DNA of 64,000 bases. Source: Bacillota bacterium. Lineage in GTDB: Bacteria > Bacillota > Clostridia > Christensenellales > Aristaeellaceae. The translations under genes and the position numbers were made by a program. Under the pieces are notes generated by a model. The model was given only the letters and a program-made list of their open reading frames with translations, did not search any database and was not told where the DNA came from. Where the stretch lies: the NCBI GenBank assembly GCA_023421395.1, contig JAEZTL010000055.1, forward strand, positions 30,658 through 94,657, read 5' to 3'. Positions 35,060-43,973 of this stretch are shown piece by piece (position 1 is the stretch's first letter; every line of letters starts with the position of its first letter).

Positions 35060-36506
35060 GCTCATCCTCCCGTCGATATTGGATCGGCACACAAAACTCG
35101 ATGGTCGTGCCCTCTCCTTGCTTGCTGGAAACCTTCAGCCCCTCCGGCTGGTTGTAGTAGAGCTTGAGCCGTTTGTCCACGCTGAAAAGGCCGTAGCCGG
35201 ACTCGGTGTCGGGCGCGCCGCTCTTCTCGAAGGCCTGACGAACCGTTTCCAATCGCTCGGGCGGCATGCCCGCGCCGTCGTCCGAAACCCGGACGGACAG
35301 CCATTTTCCCCGCCGCTCCACCGCTACCGACAGCTTGCCGCCACCGCGCCGGTTCTTGATGCCGTGATAGATGGCGTTTTCCACCAGCGGCTGGATGACC
35401 AGTTTCAGGATGGTGAGATTGTAGAGCGACTCGTCCACCTGGATGTCGTAATCCAGAATATCGCGGTAGCGTACCTTCTGGATGGTCAAGTACCCCTGCA
35501 GGTGTTCGACCTCCTGGCGGATGGTGATCCAGTCCTGCCCGCCGGACAGCGAAATACGGAAGAAGTTGGACAGCGCGCGGGTGACGGTGATGACCTCCGA
35601 GGTCTTTCGGGCTTCCGCCAGCCAGATGATGGCGTCCAAGGTGTTATACAGGAAATGAGGCGCGATCTGCGCCTGCAGTGCGCGCATCTCGCTCTTTTTG
35701 AGGTTCTCCTGTTCGCGCTTGTTTTCCTCGATCAGGTCCGACAGCTTGCCGGCCATGGCGTTCAGGCTCTCGGTCAGCTCGCTGAGCTCGGAAACACCCG
35801 GTTGCGGCGCGCGCACGTCCAGATGCCCTCCCGCGATCATGCCGGCGAAGTCCTTGAGCTGCTCGATGGGGCGGCCGATGGCGCGGCCCATCGAGCGCTG
35901 CGCAATGAACGCAAACACCCCCGCCACCAGCAGGAGGCTCAGCTCAATGAAGAGCGTCGCCCAGACGACGCGCTGCAGCTGATTGCTGGCGGCCATCGAC
36001 GCGTCGATCTCGGCGGTGATGGCGTCGCCCAGCATGTCCACCACCAGAGAGCCCACGTTGCGGATTTCGGCGAGGGTCTGCTCGTCCTCGTCGACGGTGG
36101 AACCGGCCAGCATCTGCTCGCCCAGGTTCTCGATATACTTCCGCAGCGTGTTCATCGTGCGCCGGGCGACGGTCATCTCCAGCTGGCTGGCGGAGTCCGC
36201 CTCGATCAGCCGGTCCATCTCGTCGCATACGGCGTCCAGCGTCTGAAACTGGTCGCCCTCGTCAAAGGTGACGCGCCCCGCGACGATCGACCACATCTCG
36301 CCCAGCAGATCGTCGTTGATGACCGGTGAAAGCGATGAAATGCGGTCCATCCGCGTGATGACGTCGTGATACTGCCGGGCATAGCTGGTCATCATGCTGA
36401 CCGAGGCGATGGCGGGGATCAGCATCATCAGCAACACCACCATGATCGACAGCGTGATGCGCCCCCGGATGGAGTCGCCGAACCGCGCGAAAAAAGAAGA
36501 CCGCAT
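35052..36506 (-). CDS. LytS/YesM-type sensor histidine kinase of the sugar-sensing system
   Basis: A 484-residue kinase: membrane span at about 18-40, an extracellular helical region of about 150 residues, second span near 205-225, HAMP region, and a His_kinase (PF06580-type) domain with ALQAQIAPHFLYNTLD near 305 (phospho-His), then LVENAIYHG and DDGAGMP. The extracellular part is alpha-helical rather than a Cache fold, suggesting it reads a partner protein rather than the sugar itself. It starts 2 bases after the stop of a YtfQ-like lipoprotein. Xylose sensing by XylFII-LytS in Clostridium is a known parallel. Confidence 0.9.
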   Translation of the reverse strand: MRSSFFARFGDSIRGRITLSIMVVLLMMLIPAIASVSMMTSYARQYHDVITRMDRISSLSPVINDDLLGEMWSIVAGRVTFDEGDQFQTLDAVCDEMDRLIEADSASQLEMTVARRTMNTLRKYIENLGEQMLAGSTVDEDEQTLAEIRNVGSLVVDMLGDAITAEIDASMAASNQLQRVVWATLFIELSLLLVAGVFAFIAQRSMGRAIGRPIEQLKDFAGMIAGGHLDVRAPQPGVSELSELTESLNAMAGKLSDLIEENKREQENLKKSEMRALQAQIAPHFLYNTLDAIIWLAEARKTSEVITVTRALSNFFRISLSGGQDWITIRQEVEHLQGYLTIQKVRYRDILDYDIQVDESLYNLTILKLVIQPLVENAIYHGIKNRRGGGKLSVAVERRGKWLSVRVSDDGAGMPPERLETVRQAFEKSGAPDTESGYGLFSVDKRLKLYYNQPEGLKVSSKQGEGTTIEFCVPIQYRREDEHA

Positions 36507-36507
36507 C

Positions 36508-37512
36508 TCAGTAGCCCCTCGGAGGGATGTCCTGAAGGTTTTCGTCAAATTCCGTAAACACGGTTTCCGCCGAATAGGTATAGCGCTCCACGCTCTCCCC
36601 CGCCGCAAGTTTTTTGGAAAGGCTCATAATAATGTCGCCGATCTTGGGCGTACATTCGACGACGCAATTGATTTTTCCCTCTTTCAAAAGGTCGATGGCC
36701 CCCTGCTCGCCGTCGACGGTGATGATGATGATGTCCCTGCCCGGCGTGAGCCCTTCTGCTTCAATGGCCTCGATGGCGCCCAGCGTCATCGCGTCGTTGT
36801 GCGAGTACAGCACGTCGATGTCGTGGCCCCTTTCCTCCAGGATGCGCTGCATGCATTCCTTGCCCTTGGACTTGAGAAAGTCTCCGGAGACGGATTCCAC
36901 GATTTCAAAGCGCGGATCGCCCTTGATCGCGTCCCGGAAGCCGATGGCCCGCTGCCGCATCGGCGTCGAATCCTCTGTGCCGGCGATCTCCACGATGCGA
37001 AGGGGATCGCCCTCCATCCTGTCCGCCTTCTTCAGCAGAAAATTTCCCGCGCGCCGTCCTTCCTCGTAGAAATCCGAACCTACAAAGCCGACGATCAGGT
37101 CCGCGTCGGCGCCGCTGATGAGGCGATCCGTGCACAATACCGGTATGCCCGCTTCCCGCGCTTCGGTCAGAACGTTGGTCCAGCCGTCCTCTACGATGGG
37201 CGAAAAGGCGATCACGTCCACCTGGTAGGCGATGAACGAACGAATGGCGTTGATCTGGTTTTCCTGCTTCTGTTCGGCGTTTTCAAACATCAGCCTTACG
37301 CCCGCCCGATCCGCCGCCGCGATGATGTCCCGGGAATTCCCGATACGCCAGCCGCTCTCGCTGCCAAGCTGGGAAAAGCCCAGGATCACGGCGCTTTCCT
37401 TGCCCTGCTCGTCGCCGCCCGAACAGCCCGTGAGCATCGCCGTCGCCGCCAGAAGGGCAAAAAGCGCCGCGAGGATGGCTCGCCTGCCCGCGAACGCCGG
37501 ACGCAATTTCAT
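36508..37512 (-). CDS. Sensory sugar-binding lipoprotein (YtfQ paralogue)
   Basis: A 334-residue type I binding protein with a lipoprotein signal (lipobox LTGCSGG, Cys near residue 30). Domain text is very close to YtfQ: LGFSQLGSESGWRIGN, AEQKQENQINAIRSF, VEDGWTNVLTEAREA, SGDFLKSKGKECMQ, SHNDAMTLGAIEA. It is the first gene of a three-gene operon with a LytS-type kinase and AraC-type regulator and has no own transporter. It probably binds the same furanose-type sugar as the importer's binding protein and signals through the kinase. ATG 37512 has GGAGG. Confidence 0.9.
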   Translation of the reverse strand: MKLRPAFAGRRAILAALFALLAATAMLTGCSGGDEQGKESAVILGFSQLGSESGWRIGNSRDIIAAADRAGVRLMFENAEQKQENQINAIRSFIAYQVDVIAFSPIVEDGWTNVLTEAREAGIPVLCTDRLISGADADLIVGFVGSDFYEEGRRAGNFLLKKADRMEGDPLRIVEIAGTEDSTPMRQRAIGFRDAIKGDPRFEIVESVSGDFLKSKGKECMQRILEERGHDIDVLYSHNDAMTLGAIEAIEAEGLTPGRDIIIITVDGEQGAIDLLKEGKINCVVECTPKIGDIIMSLSKKLAAGESVERYTYSAETVFTEFDENLQDIPPRGY

Positions 37513-37569
37513 GTCTTTTCCTCCACAAAATGCGCAGTTTTCATTCGGAAAGCCGCCTTACGCGTCCAA

Positions 37570-37598
37570 AGTATCGCACAATCCCGTATAAATTGCAA
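37570..37598 (-). promoter_or_regulatory. Promoter of the sensory lipoprotein-kinase-regulator operon
   Basis: On the minus strand TTGCAA (37598-37593), 17-base spacer, GATACT (37575-37570), about 58 bases before the ATG. It is back to back with the promoter of the lysozyme gene. Confidence 0.6.
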
Positions 37599-37605
37599 CC
37601 ACCTA

Positions 37606-37634
37606 TTGACAGCGCCAATATATTACATTAGAAT
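37606..37634 (+). promoter_or_regulatory. Promoter of the GH25 lysozyme gene
   Basis: TTGACA at 37606, 17-base spacer, TAGAAT at 37629-37634, 38 bases before the GTG start. Near-consensus for sigma-A. The region is AT-rich compared with its surroundings. Confidence 0.75.
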
Positions 37635-37671
37635 TACATATATAAGTATATTATTACGAAGGTGTGATGAC

Positions 37672-39474
37672 GTGCGACGCACCCTGCGGATTGGCGTGGT
37701 TATGGCGCTGTGCCTGACGATCGTTTTCGTTTCTCTCCCACTCGCCGTGGCTGCGGAAACGGACTGGAGGACGCTCTATCTGAACCTGCTTTCGAGCCAA
37801 CAGAGTCAGCTCAAGGCGCGCCGCGCCGTGGCGCTGATTGATCTGACGGGCGACGGAACGCCGGAAATGCTGCAGCTTTCATCGGTCAATGGCGAGAGCC
37901 GCACCAGCAGGCTGAGCGTTTATACGGTGCGCTCCGGCGCGGTCGCGAAGATGACGGCGGACGCCTTCGATTTTGAAGGGGTCACATTCTCCGGCGTTCG
38001 CTCCATGTCCCTGGCGCTTCGGGCGACAGGCGCGCTCAAGCCGTGCCTGTCCCTCTCGATCACCGGCGTATCGGGCGGCGTTACCACCAACACGCGTCTG
38101 GCCTTTACAGAGGGCTCTTCCGTCGGAAAGCTGGCTACCGTATTCAGCACGACCCGAGCCACAAAAAAGGGGAAAACCGTCTACACCGTGGACGGCAATT
38201 CCGTCTCCTCCGCCCAGTACAGTCAGGCTTTTTCGGCCTTCTGCGCCGCCTATTCCAAGAAGGGTTCCTCGTTGCCCTATCAGATTTTTTCCTCCTCCGC
38301 CAAAGCCAGTACGCTCAAAAGCGGAGTGGCAAGGCTCTCTTCACGCTACAAAAGCCATTCCACCGTGTCTCGCGTCTCGCTTTCGAAGACCAGGCTGAGC
38401 CTTGCCTACGGCAAGAGTTACACGCTGAAAGCCTCCGTATCCCCCGCATCGGCGATCTATGATACCCTGGACTGGATCAGCGACAAGCCGGCGGTCGTCA
38501 AGGTAAACGGCGGCGTCCTGACCGCAGTGAATGTAGGCAGCGCGACCATCACCGTAAAAACATCGAACGGCGTCCAGCGGAGCTGCAAAGTCACCGTCGT
38601 CCCGCCCGCCGCCACATCCGTCAAAATCAGCGGCAGTGCCCACACCGTGGTGCTCAAGGATACGCTGAAACTCGGCGTCACCGTCTCTCCGGACAAGGCG
38701 TCTCAGTCCGTCAAATGGTCCAGCGCGAAGTCCTCGATCGCCTCGGTCTCAGCCAGCGGCGTTGTAACCGGCAGGAAGATGGGCACCACCACCATCCGGG
38801 CCAAGACGGCGAACGGCAAACTTTCCAGCTTCACCGTCACGGTACTGGCGGAAGCGCTCAACAAAAACGGCGCGATCGTCGATATTTCCCGCTGGAACAA
38901 CGTCTCCAGCTGGAAAAACCTGCAGAAAAACGTGGCGCTCGTCATCCTGCGCTGCGGCGTGACCTATTCTGCGAGCCACTCCAAGGCCGGGCAGATGGAA
39001 ATCGATTCAAAGTTTGAAGAATACGCCGCAAAATGCCTGGAAAAAGGCATTCCCTTCGGCGTGTACTACTACGGCATGGCCTCCACGCCGGAAATCGCGC
39101 GGCGTGAGGCGGAAAAGGCCTATTCCTTTGCGAAGAAGTACAATCCCCTGTTCTACGCCTATGACGCGGAGGAAACCGTGCTGACCGGCGCGAGCATCGA
39201 AGCCTTCGGCACACGGCTGAAGGAACTGGGGGCTCGAAAGGTGGGCTGCTACATCGCGAATCAGCTCTACCGAAAGTATGACGTCGATACCTCCAAGTTC
39301 GACTTCATCTGGATTCCCCACTACGGCAAGAATACCGGCGAGGTCGAATCAACGCCCGACTTTGACTGCGACCTCCACCAGTACTCCAGCAAGGGAAGCG
39401 TGCCGGGCATCGGCGGCAACGTGGATGTCAACCGGCTGATGGGCACCAAGCCGCTGTCGTACTTCATCTCCTGA
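37672..39474 (+). CDS. Secreted GH25 lysozyme with two bacterial Ig-like (BIG2) domains
   Basis: A 600-residue exported protein: signal peptide (to about residue 27), an N-terminal region of about 190 residues without clear family, two BIG2-type domains at about 222-310 and 311-395 (each starting VS..KTRLSLAYGKSYTL or VKISGSAHTVVLKDTL), then a GH25 muramidase domain at about 400-600. The catalytic acids lie in VDISRWNN and FYAYDAEE, and the end has LHQYSSKGSVPGIGGNVDVN, typical of GH25. It cleaves peptidoglycan, for its own wall turnover or against others. GTG 37672 is chosen (GAAGG site, close to promoter, directly followed by the signal peptide). Confidence 0.88.
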   Translation: MRRTLRIGVVMALCLTIVFVSLPLAVAAETDWRTLYLNLLSSQQSQLKARRAVALIDLTGDGTPEMLQLSSVNGESRTSRLSVYTVRSGAVAKMTADAFDFEGVTFSGVRSMSLALRATGALKPCLSLSITGVSGGVTTNTRLAFTEGSSVGKLATVFSTTRATKKGKTVYTVDGNSVSSAQYSQAFSAFCAAYSKKGSSLPYQIFSSSAKASTLKSGVARLSSRYKSHSTVSRVSLSKTRLSLAYGKSYTLKASVSPASAIYDTLDWISDKPAVVKVNGGVLTAVNVGSATITVKTSNGVQRSCKVTVVPPAATSVKISGSAHTVVLKDTLKLGVTVSPDKASQSVKWSSAKSSIASVSASGVVTGRKMGTTTIRAKTANGKLSSFTVTVLAEALNKNGAIVDISRWNNVSSWKNLQKNVALVILRCGVTYSASHSKAGQMEIDSKFEEYAAKCLEKGIPFGVYYYGMASTPEIARREAEKAYSFAKKYNPLFYAYDAEETVLTGASIEAFGTRLKELGARKVGCYIANQLYRKYDVDTSKFDFIWIPHYGKNTGEVESTPDFDCDLHQYSSKGSVPGIGGNVDVNRLMGTKPLSYFIS

Positions 39475-39509
39475 TACTGAACACCGGAGATATTACGCCT
39501 CGAAAAAAT

Positions 39510-39627
39510 GGCGCTTCGCGCCGCTGCGCTCTTTATGACCTTCCGGCGGCAAACCGGCATGGGAAGGTGTTTTATCGATTAGTATGCACGCCGGGGTAAA
39601 GCGCGGCCGAATCGCGCTCTGCCCCGG
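39510..39627 (+). other. Three hairpins between the lysozyme gene and its terminator
   Basis: GGCGC-TTC-GCGCC at 39510-39522, ACCTTCC...GGAAGGT at 39538-39568, and a long arm CCGGGG...AGCGCG...CGCGCT...CCCCGG at 39591-39627. No protein frame with support. They may be the 3' end of the lysozyme message, or a leader or small RNA before the TspO-like gene. Confidence 0.45.
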
Positions 39628-39667
39628 AATGGTTTTAAAGTGCGGCGAACAATATCAACGGTCTGAG

Positions 39668-39692
39668 AAGGCGGAAAGACCGCCTTTTTTTA
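39668..39692 (+). terminator. Terminator upstream of the TspO-like gene
   Basis: AAGGCGG paired with CCGCCTT around a 5-base loop, followed by TTTTTT. An alternative pairing, GGTCT (39660-39664) with AGACC (39677-39681), overlaps it and could act as anti-terminator. Confidence 0.8.
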
Positions 39693-39761
39693 TTGCGCGT
39701 AATCAACCGGCAAAACGGGTAGAATATGACAAGTATCCAGATCGCGCGAGGGGGAAGGCTT

Positions 39762-40574
39762 ATGGGGAAGAAGATGGATATTGCCGTGCGTACGCTGGTT
39801 TCGGTTTCGTTCCTTGCAATGATCGTCGTGAACGTTTTGGCGGAGGTGCTGCCGCTGGGCGGGCGGACGACGGGCGAAATATCGGATCAGCTTCCAAACC
39901 TATTCACACCGGCCGGATACACCTTTGCCATCTGGGGGCTGATCTACCTGCTGGGCGCGGTTCATGTGCTCTATCAGCTGGGCATCTTCCGGGGCAGGGC
40001 GGGTGCTTCCGATGAAAAGATGCTCCGGCTCGTTTCGGTGCTTTTTTCGGTCACGTCACTGGCAAACATCGCCTGGATCTTTTCATGGCACTACGGCAAC
40101 ATTCCGCTGTCCATGGTCATGATCGCGTCGATGCTGATCGCGCTGATTGTGACGATGGAGGCGCTTCACAGGCACCCGCCGACCCTGCGGGAAAAACTGC
40201 TGGTTCGTCTGCCCTTCTCGGTGTACTTCGGCTGGATCACGGTGGCGACAATCGCGAATGCAACGGTGCTGCTGGTTTCTCTGGGCTGGGATCGTGGGGG
40301 ACTTTCGGAATCCTTCTGGATGGTCGCAGTACTGATCGCGGGCGTTCTGATCGGCGCGGCCCGGATCTATCGGGCGAAGGATATGGCCTATGGCCTGGTG
40401 CTGATATGGGCTTATGCGGGCATTCTTGTCAAGCACCTGACGCCCCCCTACTCCGGCATGTACCCGGGCGTGATTGCCGCGGTGATCCTCACCCTGGCAG
40501 CGCTGCTCGCGTTCATCGCCTATGTCGAGATTTGGGAGCTGCGCAGACGAAAAAACGCGCGTCAGAATCCGTAA
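39762..40574 (+). CDS. TspO/MBR family (tryptophan-rich sensory) membrane protein
   Basis: A 270-residue polytopic protein. It shows the family signature FTPAGYTFAIWGLIYL (about 50-65) after the first span, then WIFSWHYGNIPLSMVMI and GWITVATIANATVLLV. It is longer than classical TspO (about 160 residues), with extra C-terminal spans, like the YtaB-type homologues of Bacillota. Family members bind tetrapyrroles or other small molecules; the role here is unknown. ATG 39762 has a GAGGGGGAAGG site. It may be expressed by read-through of the terminator at 39668 or from a weak promoter (TAGAAT at 39720). Confidence 0.8.
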   Translation: MGKKMDIAVRTLVSVSFLAMIVVNVLAEVLPLGGRTTGEISDQLPNLFTPAGYTFAIWGLIYLLGAVHVLYQLGIFRGRAGASDEKMLRLVSVLFSVTSLANIAWIFSWHYGNIPLSMVMIASMLIALIVTMEALHRHPPTLREKLLVRLPFSVYFGWITVATIANATVLLVSLGWDRGGLSESFWMVAVLIAGVLIGAARIYRAKDMAYGLVLIWAYAGILVKHLTPPYSGMYPGVIAAVILTLAALLAFIAYVEIWELRRRKNARQNP

Positions 40575-40592
40575 GCGCGGGCAGGAGGGCGA

Positions 40593-41399
40593 TCATTTCC
40601 CAACGTACGCCGATTTTGCTCGTCCTTCCAGCAAATCCCGCCCGAAGACCGCGACGCCCAGCATCGGGAGCGCCCAGAAGAAAATGGTCAGAAGAGAGGC
40701 AAGCAGCGGAGGAAGCAGCTTGGCCGCAACACTATCAAGGCTGACGGCGCCGGATTCGCGCATCAGCCTTATTTGCGTAGCCAGCGGGATCTGTATGGCA
40801 AGGATCAGGATCAGCGGCCACATCAGCGAAAGCATCAGCCTGAACCAACGCCAGACGTTGTGCCGCATCGCGCGCCAGGAGACTGTAAGCCATTCCCCGG
40901 GTCGCCCGTTGGGATCAAGCACCATCGCGTACTGGAACAGGTTCAGGCGCATTGTCAGCCAAAGGAATATGGGCATGCCGATCAAAATCAAGGCGAACAG
41001 CGCCAGCGCAAAGCCGGCGGACCCGCCGGAGGCATTTCCGGTGATCAGGTTCGTTCCCGCGATGTAGATCTGCGTCAGCCCGTTGTAGGCCAAGGCTGCC
41101 AGCCAAATTCTGAGAACCAGCCCGGAATCCATGAGGTGCGCGAACAGAAGGCCGGTATCCGGCGCGTCGCCGTCCGCGATCTTAAGAAGGTACCTTGCGA
41201 GCCCATACGCCGTCACGGGGGCCAGGACGACCTGCAGCGCGTATACCGCCGCGGTCGAGGCCACGCCCGTCTGTAGAAGCGCCGAGGCCATCTGCGGCAG
41301 AAAATTGATCAGCTGTATGATCGCCATCGCGGGCAGCATCTCCCGGTAGCGGGTGCGAAACAGGCCGTAGGCCTTTGAACGGATCTCCCGGTTGGTCAT
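40593..41399 (-). CDS. DUF975-like integral membrane protein
   Basis: A 268-residue membrane protein with about six spans. The opening TNREIRSKAYGLFRTRYREML followed by a hydrophobic stretch and the later RMSLFQY-like segment (MRLNLFQYAMVLDPN) and SWRAMRHNVWRWFRLMLS resemble the DUF975 family, which has no known function. ATG 41399 is chosen since GGGAGG is 7 bases away. Convergent with the TspO-like gene; no terminator seen in the 18-base gap. Confidence 0.7.
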   Translation of the reverse strand: MTNREIRSKAYGLFRTRYREMLPAMAIIQLINFLPQMASALLQTGVASTAAVYALQVVLAPVTAYGLARYLLKIADGDAPDTGLLFAHLMDSGLVLRIWLAALAYNGLTQIYIAGTNLITGNASGGSAGFALALFALILIGMPIFLWLTMRLNLFQYAMVLDPNGRPGEWLTVSWRAMRHNVWRWFRLMLSLMWPLILILAIQIPLATQIRLMRESGAVSLDSVAAKLLPPLLASLLTIFFWALPMLGVAVFGRDLLEGRAKSAYVGK

Positions 41400-41658
41400 C
41401 GCCATACCTCCCTGCAATTGGGCCTTCTCATGCCATCTGCACGGCGCGGACCCTATGCTAAAAATATTCGCCGCTCGGGGGACAAATCCTTCCGCCTGCC
41501 AAAACCCTCCGCACTGGATAAAAAGAACCGCTGCCGCCGCGTAAGTTTAACATCCGCGCATCCCTTTTCGCGCGCCAAACGTCCAACGATATAGTATAAT
41601 AAAATCTGAACGCATTGGCCGGATGCCCGGGTGCGCCGGTCTCCGATGGAGGGACGAT

Positions 41659-42015
41659 ATGAAGACGACGAGGATTCTCGGCTTTGTGGCTGGATTGATG
41701 GCGGTCATCGCGCTCCTGGCGATGGGCCTGGGCGCCTACCTTGCAATGGATCCGGTGCGCTTTTCGAACCTGTCGATAAGCTACGGCATTCTGGGCCTGG
41801 GCGCGGTCGTTATGGTAATCTCACTGATTCCCGGTATCGCGCACCTTCTGCTCAGGATCAAGTTCCGGCGCCCCTACGAGCGCCGCCGCCGCTCCCCGGG
41901 CACGTTTTTTCTGGTCAGCCGCATCCTGGTGTGGGTGTGGGGCGTAGCGGTGCTGGCGACGCTGGCGCTGGCGCTTTACCTGACGCCGATGCTGGTCACA
42001 TTCCTGGTTCGCTGA
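41659..42015 (+). CDS. Small membrane protein with three predicted spans, unknown
   Basis: 118 residues: spans at about 7-28, 40-62 and 88-112, with a basic cytoplasmic loop RRPYERRRRS between spans 2 and 3. No family recognised. ATG 41659 has a good GGAGGGA site, and a TATAAT at 41595-41600 without a clear -35 is the only promoter-like element. It overlaps nothing and is convergent with the CorA-type gene. Confidence 0.7.
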   Translation: MKTTRILGFVAGLMAVIALLAMGLGAYLAMDPVRFSNLSISYGILGLGAVVMVISLIPGIAHLLLRIKFRRPYERRRRSPGTFFLVSRILVWVWGVAVLATLALALYLTPMLVTFLVR

Positions 42016-42070
42016 CGTTTCTTCCGCAGCCCCGCCGCCGCGCGTGCTTCGCACCCGTGGCGGCGCTTTT

Positions 42071-42922
42071 TTACAGCCACCTGCGCTTTTTAAACTCTCT
42101 GATCGAGACGAAGACGATCGCCGCGCTCAGTGCGATCACGAAAGCGTAGCCGTGCGCCCACTCGAATTCCGGCATCTTGAGGTTCATCCCGTACCAACCC
42201 ACCAGCAGCGTCAGCGGCAAAAAGATGGCGGTGATGACCGTGAAGGTCTTCATCAGGCTGTTCTGCTCGATGTCGATCTGCGCCTGATACGCTTCGCGCA
42301 CCTGGGAAACGTAATCCCTCAGGCTGCGCACATTTTCGTACAGCCGGTCAATTCTCCCGTCCAGAATCACGAAGTGCCTGAGGCTATCCTCCCCGATGAG
42401 ATGATTTTCGTTTTCCACCAGCCCTTCAAAGATGGTGTTGAGCTGTTCGTAATAACGCTTGAGTACAAAAAGCGTGCGACGGAAGCGCGCGAACAGGTGG
42501 ATCATCTGCCGCCTCGGCGACGACAGGATGCCGTCCTCTGCGGCGATGATTTCCTCCTCCAGCGCTTCGAGCCGCTCGTTGTCCGGCCGGATCAACTCGT
42601 GAAAAAAACGGTAGAGCGCCTGCTCGCCGGAGGCCGTGGCGATGGGTTCGTCGCCCGGCAGGCGTTCCGTGAGCGCCGCAGCCGCATCCAGCGCGGCCTG
42701 GCTTTCAAACAGCATCACCAGGTCCCGCGCGTCAAAATAGATCACGACGCGGCATGGCCTTTCCAGCGGCTGGCGCAGGTCGTACCAGTCAAAGGAGATC
42801 AGGTTCACGTCCCGGTGGCACTCGAATCGGTCCAGCTGGCCAGAGAGGATGTGTTCAGCGTAATATCCGGGAAGACGGCCGGAGATCCCCGACCGGTCGT
42901 CAAGGAGCAGCATGGACAGCAT
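42071..42922 (-). CDS. CorA family divalent metal transporter
   Basis: A 283-residue CorA-type channel. A cytoplasmic alpha/beta region is followed by a long helix and two C-terminal membrane spans, with the selectivity motif YGMN at about residue 246. The extracytoplasmic loop after it is MPEFEWAHG, where canonical CorA has MPE. Mg2+ is the default substrate, but Co2+, Ni2+ or Zn2+ export by such proteins is also known. It is somewhat short because the N-terminal domain is compact. ATG 42922 has GGGAGG 6 bases upstream. Confidence 0.9.
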   Translation of the reverse strand: MLSMLLLDDRSGISGRLPGYYAEHILSGQLDRFECHRDVNLISFDWYDLRQPLERPCRVVIYFDARDLVMLFESQAALDAAAALTERLPGDEPIATASGEQALYRFFHELIRPDNERLEALEEEIIAAEDGILSSPRRQMIHLFARFRRTLFVLKRYYEQLNTIFEGLVENENHLIGEDSLRHFVILDGRIDRLYENVRSLRDYVSQVREAYQAQIDIEQNSLMKTFTVITAIFLPLTLLVGWYGMNLKMPEFEWAHGYAFVIALSAAIVFVSIREFKKRRWL

Positions 42923-42961
42923 AATCCGCCTCCCATCCCGCGCTCACGGGCGCGGCGTTCG

Positions 42962-43954
42962 TTACGGCAGCTTCGGCCCGGGAACCCGGAGGGATTCGGG
43001 CGTTACCTTCCGGTAAGGTATCCAGACATACCTTCCGCTAGACACCGGATAACCGACGTTTTCCTGGTTTGGCGTTTCGCCCCGGGCCAGCGCCAGCGAC
43101 AGGTTGACGACCGCCTTGCCCTGATTGGCGGCGTCGTTGAGCACAGTACCAAGCAAGGATCCTTCACGCAGCGCCTCCAGCGCCGGTTCCGTCGCGTCGA
43201 CCCCCACCACCGGCATGGTCCTCCCCCCCGAAAAATACCCCGCAGCCTTCAGCGCGTCGATTGCGCCAAGCGCCATGTCGTCGTTGTTGGCGAATACCGC
43301 CTCGATGCCGTCGTAGGAGGCCAGCCAGCCCGTCATGATGTCGCGCGCCTCGCCGCGCTGCCAGTTGGCACTCTCGGACGCCACCAGGGATACCTTGAAC
43401 CCCGCGGCCTTGAACGCCTTCAGGCTGTACTCGGTCCTTAGGGGCGCATCCAGATGGAATGCCTCGCCCGTCAGCATCACGCACCGAATGACACCGTCCC
43501 CGTCCAGATCCGCGCCGGGGTTACTTATGAAGTAAGCGGCCATCAGCTCCCCTTGCATGGTGCCGGACTGCTCCGCCCGTGCGCCCACGTAATACCAGCC
43601 GCTCTCCGGCATGTCTGCTGCGTCGGGCTCACAGTTGAAAAAAACAACGGGAATCCCGGCGGTCTGCGCCTTTTCCAAAAGGATCGACGAAGCGGTCGGG
43701 TCCACCGGATTGATCGCCAGCGCGTCGACACGCCGTGCCACATGGCGGCTGATGAGATCGTTCTGAATGGCCTGATCGTTTTTGCCGTCCGTCACGTCCA
43801 GTTCGGCGCGGCCTTCCGCGGCCTGCACCATTTCTCCGCACATGCTGGAAACGAACGTGTCGTCAGATCGATAGAGTTCCACGCCGATGACGGGAAGCGC
43901 CGATGCGGGCAAAGCAATCAGCAAAAGTCCCAGCAGAAGCACAAAAATTCTCAT
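42962..43954 (-). CDS. Sugar-binding protein of type I fold (MglB-like), no transporter nearby
   Basis: A 330-residue periplasmic-type binding protein. After a signal peptide (1-19, cleavage near ASA, no lipobox Cys) it shows VIGVELYRSDDTFVSSM, DALAINPVDPTAS, FFNCEP, VFANNDDMALGAIDALKAAG and VVGVDATEPALEAL, closest to galactose/glucose-binding proteins. It is the last gene of a regulator-kinase-binding protein operon without ATPase or permease genes. It may be a second sensor component or work with a transporter elsewhere. Confidence 0.85.
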   Translation of the reverse strand: MRIFVLLLGLLLIALPASALPVIGVELYRSDDTFVSSMCGEMVQAAEGRAELDVTDGKNDQAIQNDLISRHVARRVDALAINPVDPTASSILLEKAQTAGIPVVFFNCEPDAADMPESGWYYVGARAEQSGTMQGELMAAYFISNPGADLDGDGVIRCVMLTGEAFHLDAPLRTEYSLKAFKAAGFKVSLVASESANWQRGEARDIMTGWLASYDGIEAVFANNDDMALGAIDALKAAGYFSGGRTMPVVGVDATEPALEALREGSLLGTVLNDAANQGKAVVNLSLALARGETPNQENVGYPVSSGRYVWIPYRKVTPESLRVPGPKLP

Positions 43955-43973
43955 AGATTCCCTCCTTGGCGCG

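Noticed and set aside
36394..37671. Upstream extension of the GH25 lysozyme frame by about 425 residues
   Set aside because: It runs through the convergent-strand binding-protein gene and the promoter region. The GTG at 37672 is followed at once by a signal peptide.
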